From NCBI GenBank assembly GCA_003427395.1, contig BFEA01000272.1, positions 1,393,062 through 1,457,061 of the forward strand: a stretch of 64,000 nucleotides of DNA. The letters run 5' to 3'. Source of the stretch: Chara braunii (Eukaryota; Streptophyta; Charophyceae; Charales; Characeae). Each line of letters starts with the position of its first letter. Within the stretch, counting starts at the first letter, position 1. Shown here piece by piece: positions 58,141 to 64,000 of the stretch. The notes below the pieces were generated by a model, which ran no database searches, was not told the DNA's origin, and saw only the letters and a program-made list of their open reading frames with translations. The position numbers were made by a program, and so were the translations under genes.

Positions 58141-59056
58141 AGCGCTCAAGGACGGAAAAGATGCTTCGACTCTTTAAGAGCGACCGGCGACCGGCTGCAA
58201 CGCGGTCGTTCAAGAAATCGCCGACCGATCGACAATCGTTAACAACAGGTGTTGAGTGTTCCTTGTTTATTGCGGTCTCCTGAGAGGGGGTACTCACACT
58301 AGGTACTTGTCCGGATGCATCTGACTGCCATTACGGCCGGCCGTGGGTGCATGTGACCGCAATTACGTCCAGAGCGGGGTAGAAAAGGTCCTCGTGTGAG
58401 TGTGTCCTGAGTGCACACTGATCGGTATACCGCGCTCTCGGTGAAATCGACCGGAGAGAAGTCGGTCGGCCGAACAAGTCGCGTACTTGATGCGCTCTCT
58501 TCTCGACTTCATCGAGAAAAAAAAACTGCTCGCTCCAGCCGCCAGGTGCACATGTCGCTGCGTTGGGCGGAGCTGTTGTGGAGGATATGCGGCACGACTC
58601 TCCTTCTCCCAACAGCTCCTCAAAGATCACGTATGTCGTGGACTACCTTCTTCTCGTCCGTACAGCTACTCGGCCGTTCTACGGGGCTCGCTCTCGGAAT
58701 GCCACGTGGAAAGGAATGCGCCAGAGTCCAAGATGAAGGTGAAGGGCGGAATAGCACTCACAGAAACATATAGAATAGAAGGGGAATAGGAAGGAAAGGG
58801 GGGGGGAGATGGTGTTGTCGATGATGGCGCGAGCCCAACAGTGCTCCTCCCATCGCTGTCTCCTTCGCACAAGCCGACGGTCATGGTACCTGTCTTTCGC
58901 TGCTTATCCTCCTCTCTTCCGCCCTCCGTCTACAGCTGGATCCCCTGCTTGCCTGGTCTTCGCACGTACGTAGCGGCTGATATTCGACGAGGTAACTAAT
59001 TGAGAGAGCAGCGAGGAAGAAAGCCGGAGGTGTTTCGTGGAGAGAGGCAATCAATC

Positions 59057-59090
<34 letters not shown>

Positions 59091-59150
59091 AAGGTGAAAG
59101 AAGAAGAAGAAGAAGAAGAAGAAGAAGAAGAAGAAGAAGAAGAAGAAGAC
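59057..59150 (+). repeat. (GAA)n microsatellite with one interruption
   Basis: AAG/GAA trinucleotide repeats, broken once near 59091. They give poly-Lys, poly-Glu or poly-Ser frames that should not be taken as genes. Confidence 0.95.
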
Positions 59151-59648
59151 CTAATCGCAATGCCACCAGCCTTGCTTTTACAGAACCGAAAGTTCAGCTT
59201 GGGAATCGACGACGCGATCTCCCGCGGGTGGTAAATTGGGTAGTGAGATAGAGGTAAGGACAGGGACACGCGTCAAAATTGGAACGACAAAGAGAGGATT
59301 AGCGTGGCCCTTGCACAAGGACAAGTTAGCTCGATTGAAGACACGGTCCAAAAAATGTCTGCCCAAGTGGAAGAAAGGGGAGGGAAGGGGAAAGTCTGAC
59401 ATAAACGTGCTTAAGACAAAAGTTCATTCAATTTCACCCCTTCCCCCCCCTACTCTCCCCACCTTTTTGTCTTTTCAGCTGTTTTGTCCAGCAACCACAA
59501 AAAAGCACTCACCCAACTCGTTTTGTGATCATTTAAAATTGTGAGAGCGTGGACGGACAGATCGAACAGACAACAGCGAGGAACAGACTTTCGTCTATCC
59601 GACACGCTGGATGCCACTTTTATTGTCAATCTCACGCTAGAAAGAGCA

Positions 59649-59650
<2 letters not shown>

Positions 59651-59687
<37 letters not shown>

Positions 59688-59689
59688 NN

Positions 59690-59754
<65 letters not shown>
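59651..59754 (+). repeat. (GT)n-NN-(GA)n compound microsatellite
   Basis: GT repeats to 59687, two N at 59688-59689, then GA repeats to 59754. Confidence 0.95.
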
Positions 59755-59759
<5 letters not shown>

Positions 59760-60927
59760 GTTAATCCCCCACTTGAACGTAATACTTTCGTGGTTCATTG
59801 AGTTATTGATTGAGTGGATGCGGATTTTTGCCATCGGCTCGCGTTGTGAATTTTTTTGCTTGATGTTCTGCAGTCAGCGGGGAAGATCTTGTCAGGGAGA
59901 GATCCAAGAGCCATGTATTTGTTAGGCTGGGGTGAAAGAGAGAGCAGGAGGAGGGAGAGAGAGTGCGAGAGAGAGCGAGAGAGAGTAGTTCGGCTATTTG
60001 GAAGGCTGCTGCATAGTTTGGCATGTTTGCCATGGACTCCCCTTGTGGATGGTTGATGTGGATATATCATGGCTGTTGTCATTCTCTCGAGTTCACAAGC
60101 CGACGCCACGTGGAGCGTCGATGTTGCCGCAATGATCTGGGACAAGTGCCGCACTGACGGTGGAGGTACACTTGCAAGGCTAGGCGGACAGCTCACAGAC
60201 CTCATCATTTATGTCTATTACGGCGATGATGACGAGAAGAACGAGGGTAATCATGGCTATGGAGAAAGTCTTGAGACTAACGATGACAAAAGTGATGGGA
60301 AGAAGGAAGACGGCGTCCGCAGCGGAAAGGGAGCAGCAGGTTCGTGTAGCGCGATTCAATGTGGAAGAGGGATGTGTTCTGGTCAAAGCCGTAGAAAGGC
60401 CGGGGGCGATGACTATTAGAGCAACCCGCTCGAGAGAGAAGAAGATCATTGCCCGATTAAGTCAGGAGAAGAGCTGTAAACAAAAATTGCGCCGTCTTTT
60501 TGTCAATCGCATCGTTAGCACCGTATAAAGTAAGGCAGCCTAACTAATTAAGGGGGATAGGGTATATAGAGGAAGTAGACTAGTAGACTAGACGCGGGAG
60601 GTGTAGGCGACGGGGGAGAAAGAGTAGAGGGAGGCGAAGTGAATCCAATTCGTCGGGGACCGCAAGCGCGGGAAAACCCATCATCTTGCTGCTGCTGCTG
60701 CTAGCAATCCCGTTCCTGTTTCCTGTTTCCTGTTTTGCTACCCTTCGACAAACTGAAGTTCGACAGCGACACCGAGAGTGGACTGTGGGGCGTCGTGACT
60801 TGCTTTGGCCATCTGCGAAACCGAAAATCGTCTTTGCATGCATCATTCGTCTCTACCTTACTCCGGAAATAGTGTCTTTGCATGTCCACCACTTTCTTTT
60901 CTTTCCCCCCCCCCCCTTTTTTTTTAA
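59755..60927. other. Upstream region of the AP2-domain gene, no supported gene
   Basis: Frames 60069-60419 and 60211-60528 overlap in different registers and neither has a known domain. TATATA at 60563-60568 (GGGTATATAGAGG) is a possible core promoter about 760 bp before the AP2 start codon; this is weak. Confidence 0.3.
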
Positions 60928-61136
60928 ACCTGAAGTCTCCTTTTTTTGTTTTAAAACCTGAAGTCTCCTTTTTTTGTTTTAANACCTGAAGTCTCCTTTT
61001 TTTGTTTTAAAACCTGAAGTCTCCTTTTTTTGTTTTAAAACCTGAAGTCTCCTTTTTTTGTTTTACAACCTGAAGTCTCCTTTTTTTGTTTTAAAACCTG
61101 AAGTCTCCTTTTTTTGTTTTAAAACCTGAAGTCTAC
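60928..61136 (+). repeat. 28-bp tandem array, about 7.4 copies
   Basis: ACCTGAAGTCTCC followed by T7, GTTTTA and A2 repeats with starts at 60928, 60956, 60984, 61012, 61040, 61068, 61096 and 61124, an exact 28-bp period. Units are nearly identical; one base is N at 60983. It ends 185 bp before the AP2 start codon, so it lies in the promoter or 5-prime UTR. Confidence 0.95.
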
Positions 61137-61188
61137 CACTTTGCGGAGATACGAACGTTGCCTGCAGCAGCGTATGCAGTGGACGATC

Positions 61189-61311
61189 CACGTGTTCCTT
61201 GGAATCATCGACAAGTGTGAGTTGGCAGTGGGGAAGGGAATAATGCACCACCCGTATCTGGACATCGCTGACGTCGTCTGACTTCCCCGAGTGTTCTGCG
61301 CATCGCACGTG
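61189..61311 (+). promoter_or_regulatory. ACGT-core elements upstream of the AP2 gene
   Basis: CACGTG G-boxes at 61189-61194 and 61306-61311 and TGACGTC at 61269-61275 lie within 132 bp of the ATG. In plants such ACGT-core sites are bound by bZIP and bHLH factors. Position and clustering are seen; function is inference. They may lie in the 5-prime UTR. Confidence 0.35.
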
Positions 61312-61320
61312 TGCAAAACG

Positions 61321-64000
61321 ATGGAAGAGAAGAGTAATGGCGCCGGGAGCACCAATGTCTGCAGCAGGGGGGGGCCGTCGCCTGTGCGACCTGCTGTACC
61401 CAGTTCGCCGTTGCCGTCTGGCGCTGCTGCTGCCTCTTCGAAGCGCGCTCGGGCTTTTGTTACACGTGCGCCGGTTGTCCGAATCCAACTGAAGAAAGAT
61501 GGTCTCCAGCAGATCAACGGCGACAAAACAATCGCGCCTATCCTCGGGCAGCACATTTCGAAGAGACGTTGCGTGCGAGCGGCAGAGGCAGCGGATGCGG
61601 CTGCCATTGGGAATGGAGAAAAGGGAGGATGGATGGGTAGAGCAGCGGACGCCTCGAGCTTGCCGATCGAGGGGTCAGGAAAGGATGGAGACGATAATGA
61701 CTGCTGTCTCAAGTTTCCCGAGCGAGGAGGAGGAGGAGGAGGAGGAGGAGGAGGAGGTGTGCAAGAAGACGTAGGCAGAGGGAAAGGGGCCACTGTGCTT
61801 TCCAGGAAACGCACTTCAACAACGTTGGAAGAAGGCGCACATGAATTTACTGAGCTGGAATGTATCGAGGGCACACTGAAGAGGCACTGCCGCGCAATAC
61901 CGGCAGAGAAGGAAATGCCATTGGCGGCATCCGACGATGGGGACGGCGACGATGAAAGTGGGGGCGATCGTGGACGTGGAGGCAGCGGCGATCAGCCTCG
62001 TGGCAATGCGGCGGCGGAGGGGGGGTATCGCTTTCCGCAGGTGAATGGTGGGGCCGCTGATGTTCCGCGATCGGCTGGAGCAATAAAGAGACATTTGCCG
62101 CTGCTACTGAATGGAAGTGGACCTGTCGAGAGTGGGAGAGTTCCAGGAAGGCAATCGGGGTTGAGTAGGGCTATGGAGTCCCCGAAGAAGGGGAGTAATA
62201 CGATGGGAGGGGAGGGGTTCAGTGTTGGTTACAGGAGGATGAAGGTTGTGCGGTCGTCGCCGGAGAGCGGGGGCATGGCAAATGGCGGGAGTCGTGCCCT
62301 GGAGAGACGGGACCAGCCTGGCAACGGGAATGGCGGGAAAGCATCTGTATCTGGTCAGCTTGGCAATCAAGGAGGGGACATGATAGAGTCACTTAGGGAG
62401 GGAGGAGGAGGAGGAGCAGTAGAAGTAGTGAGAGCCGGCGATGGCGGAGGAGAAGCCGTTGCAGCAGACGGTCATCCCGAGGAACGAGTAGAAAAGCCCG
62501 GGGTGGCAGCGGTTGAGAGAGGAGGAGGCTCTGCTGCTGCCGCTTCCCCCCCTCCCCCTATAGTCGCTTATTCATCGAGTACCTCAGAAGAGTGCCCTGG
62601 AACAAGTGGTGGTGATGATGATAATCAAGGGCCAAGGGGGGCAATTGAATCAATCGAACGAGGGGGGCAGTGGGAACAGATAGAGAAGCGGAAGTCGTCG
62701 GGGAAAGTTCGCGCGCAATGGGCGGAGCAACGGAAGGAGAGGGAGTGCAAGAGCGGGGATGCGCAAGCCGGGCTGCGGCCTGATCAGCGAAAACGGGAGA
62801 ACAATGCTGGGGGGAGGGCAGCGCAGCAGTGTACGGGGGAGAAGTTTAGCAGCAAAGAAGCGAAAACTAGCGGCGGAAGTGAAAGAGGCGGGGCTCGATT
62901 CTGTGATGGGGGACACGGCGCTGGACGGGGAGGTGCGCAGCGGGTTGCGCGGGCGACGATGTTTGCCAGCAAAGGAAGAGGAGAAGGAGAGAGGGTAGTA
63001 AACGATGCTGCTGCTGCTGCTGCTGCTGCTGCTGGGGGGGGGGGGGGGGGAGCAGCGACAGAGGGAGGAGAAGGGGGGGGGACGAGACACAGAATGCCAG
63101 GACGTGCTGCTGCTGTTCGGATCTATCATGGGGTTACGGCGAGGCCGTGGGGATTCATGGCCGAGCTGAGAGACCCGGATTGTCGTCAGAAGACGATTTC
63201 GTTGGGGTGTTTCCAGTGTTCGGAGGAGGCGGCTAGAGCGTACGACAGAGCAGTGAGAAAGAGCGGAAGTAAACTTCCGCTTAACTTCCCAGACGCTCCT
63301 GCCACTCCAGCGGTCAAGAAGAAGGTGGTTTTCGTGCTTGCGGGAGAGACCGTGGCGGAATGGAACGGCGAAATGAAGCTCGATGACAATGAGAATGATG
63401 GGGGATTGAGGAGAAGAAGGGAGGGGAGAGGCGTAGAGAGAGGAAAGAGGGTGGTGGGCGGGGAAGACTCGTCGGGGGGGGAAAGAGGGTCGTCGGGCGC
63501 ACAAGACGAACTTGGACGACGAGCAGTTACTGTCGTAGTAGAGAGTTTAAGTGATCCTGAGCGGCAGGATTTGCCAGGTAGAGGCAAAGGACCTCTGCCA
63601 GGTAGAGGCAAAGGACTACTCCTAGGTAGATGCAAAGTACCACAACTACTAGGTAGAGGTGGTGGACCACCACCTGCTGCTGCTGCTGCAAACATCGCTC
63701 CTGGTGATGCGAGTGGAGGTGGCGTCGGCGGGCGCGTATCATCCCCAGAAAGTAGTGCTCCTGATTCCGCTGCCTTCGCGAAGCGCCGTCCAGCGGGCAA
63801 ATCGCCGGTCCAGGCGCGGGACAAGAGCGGGTCAACTTGCGTTGTAGTATCCTTGGAAGGCGAACTGAACTCAGATGAAGAAGATGTTCCAGGGCGAGGA
63901 GGCTGTGATCCTGGGTCCCGCGAGAGAAGGCATGGAGAGAGGAGACAAGGAGTCTTGAGTTTCACGAAGAGGAAGGAGGGCGAAGCTCGCGCGATAAAGG
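61321..64000 (+). CDS. AP2/ERF-domain protein, large, 3-prime end beyond window
   Basis: The frame opens with ATG at 61321 (context ACGATGG, A at -3 and G at +4), 42 bases after an in-frame TGA at 61279-61281, and stays open for 893 codons to the window end. Residues 601-657 form an AP2/ERF domain: YHGVTARPWGFMAELRDP (three-strand sheet), SLGCF, EEAARAYDRAV (helix) and LPLNFP. Compared with the ERF reference, base-contact positions Arg147, Arg150, Arg170 and Trp172 are replaced by His603, Thr606, Thr625 and Ser627, while Arg608, Trp610, Glu615 and Arg617 remain. The rest is low complexity: poly-Gly (about 136-146), Ala9-Gly6 (563-577) and basic patches that could be nuclear localisation signals. 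Residues 41-85 (VTRAPVVRIQLKK, APILGQHISKRR) look ordered but unknown. Size greatly exceeds a typical ERF (200-400 residues). Introns cannot be excluded. Likely a nuclear DNA-binding regulator. Confidence 0.85.
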   Translation, partial: MEEKSNGAGSTNVCSRGGPSPVRPAVPSSPLPSGAAAASSKRARAFVTRAPVVRIQLKKDGLQQINGDKTIAPILGQHISKRRCVRAAEAADAAAIGNGEKGGWMGRAADASSLPIEGSGKDGDDNDCCLKFPERGGGGGGGGGGGVQEDVGRGKGATVLSRKRTSTTLEEGAHEFTELECIEGTLKRHCRAIPAEKEMPLAASDDGDGDDESGGDRGRGGSGDQPRGNAAAEGGYRFPQVNGGAADVPRSAGAIKRHLPLLLNGSGPVESGRVPGRQSGLSRAMESPKKGSNTMGGEGFSVGYRRMKVVRSSPESGGMANGGSRALERRDQPGNGNGGKASVSGQLGNQGGDMIESLREGGGGGAVEVVRAGDGGGEAVAADGHPEERVEKPGVAAVERGGGSAAAASPPPPIVAYSSSTSEECPGTSGGDDDNQGPRGAIESIERGGQWEQIEKRKSSGKVRAQWAEQRKERECKSGDAQAGLRPDQRKRENNAGGRAAQQCTGEKFSSKEAKTSGGSERGGARFCDGGHGAGRGGAQRVARATMFASKGRGEGERVVNDAAAAAAAAAGGGGGGAATEGGEGGGTRHRMPGRAAAVRIYHGVTARPWGFMAELRDPDCRQKTISLGCFQCSEEAARAYDRAVRKSGSKLPLNFPDAPATPAVKKKVVFVLAGETVAEWNGEMKLDDNENDGGLRRRREGRGVERGKRVVGGEDSSGGERGSSGAQDELGRRAVTVVVESLSDPERQDLPGRGKGPLPGRGKGLLLGRCKVPQLLGRGGGPPPAAAAANIAPGDASGGGVGGRVSSPESSAPDSAAFAKRRPAGKSPVQARDKSGSTCVVVSLEGELNSDEEDVPGRGGCDPGSRERRHGERRQGVLSFTKRKEGEARAIK
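63571..63660 (+). repeat. In-frame minisatellite encoding PGRGKG-like repeats
   Basis: Within the AP2 gene, CCAGGTAGAGGCAAAGGA-type 18-24 bp units occur about four times (at about 63571, 63598, 63628 and 63649), encoding PGRGKG, PGRGKG, LGRCK and LGRG. The reading frame is kept, giving a short Gly/Arg/Lys repeat about 100 residues after the AP2 domain. Confidence 0.8.

Noticed and set aside
60686-60961. Plus-strand frame beginning with a Leu-rich signal-peptide-like segment
   Set aside because: It starts at a non-ATG codon, the hydrophobic start comes from a CTG repeat, and it runs into a T-rich minisatellite.
60928-61136. Regular 28-bp direct repeats, superficially CRISPR-like
   Set aside because: Units are directly adjacent with no variable spacers, in a eukaryotic context; it is a minisatellite.
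63186-63965. 259-codon minus-strand frame and other long antisense frames under the AP2 gene
   Set aside because: Pro/Ser/Leu-rich shadows of a GC-rich sense frame that carries a real domain; no motif on the antisense strand.

Overview
The window looks like a repeat-dominated stretch of a large plant-lineage nuclear genome. The evidence is a chromodomain-bearing Ty3/Gypsy element primed by initiator-tRNA-Met, LINE remnants, tRNA-derived SINEs, long dinucleotide microsatellites, short N gaps, and one AP2/ERF-type DNA-binding domain, a family typical of the green lineage. A charophyte alga such as Chara is my best guess; this is inference, since nothing in the window names the species. There are no operons, CRISPR arrays or convincing rRNA/tRNA genes.

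Layout. 1-4.0 kb: a tandem duplication, then a broken plus-strand Ty3/Gypsy pol whose RT has lost its YxDD segment and which carries a PHD-type zinc finger between RNase H and integrase. 4.0-7.2 kb: an AT-rich foldback and a decayed unknown coding region. 7.2-20.5 kb: a three-level nest. A long (about 2.6 kb) LTR was entered by a 415-bp foldback element, which was then entered by a complete 10.3-kb minus-strand chromovirus (10076-20388) with both LTRs, PBS, gag, protease, RT, RNase H, integrase, chromodomain and a 5-bp target duplication. 20.7-22.9 kb: a second, inverted copy of the long LTR. 26-29 kb: a repeat family with a recurring 26-bp motif. 30.1-31.6 kb: a LINE remnant (ORF1-like plus APE-type endonuclease). 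32.4-35.7 kb: a third copy of the long LTR, a solo LTR with a 4-bp target duplication, carrying an internal array of palindromic units. 35.9-39.4 kb: tandem repeats and a CT/AT microsatellite. 39.4-45.3 kb: a foldback with interrupted arms of roughly 0.9 kb and a LINE RT fragment and SINE inside. 45.6-55.3 kb: more LINE, SINE and repeat-family copies. 55.3-61.1 kb: mostly simple repeats and unassigned sequence.

The one strong host-gene candidate is at the right edge. An uninterrupted plus-strand reading frame runs from an ATG at 61321 off the end of the window (893 codons seen) and contains an AP2/ERF domain at about residues 601-657. Four of the eight positions that contact bases in a classical ERF differ here. 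A 28-bp tandem array and two CACGTG boxes lie just upstream. Apart from this gene, nearly everything recognisable is mobile or formerly mobile DNA, and most coding remnants carry stops, frameshifts or catalytic-residue losses.
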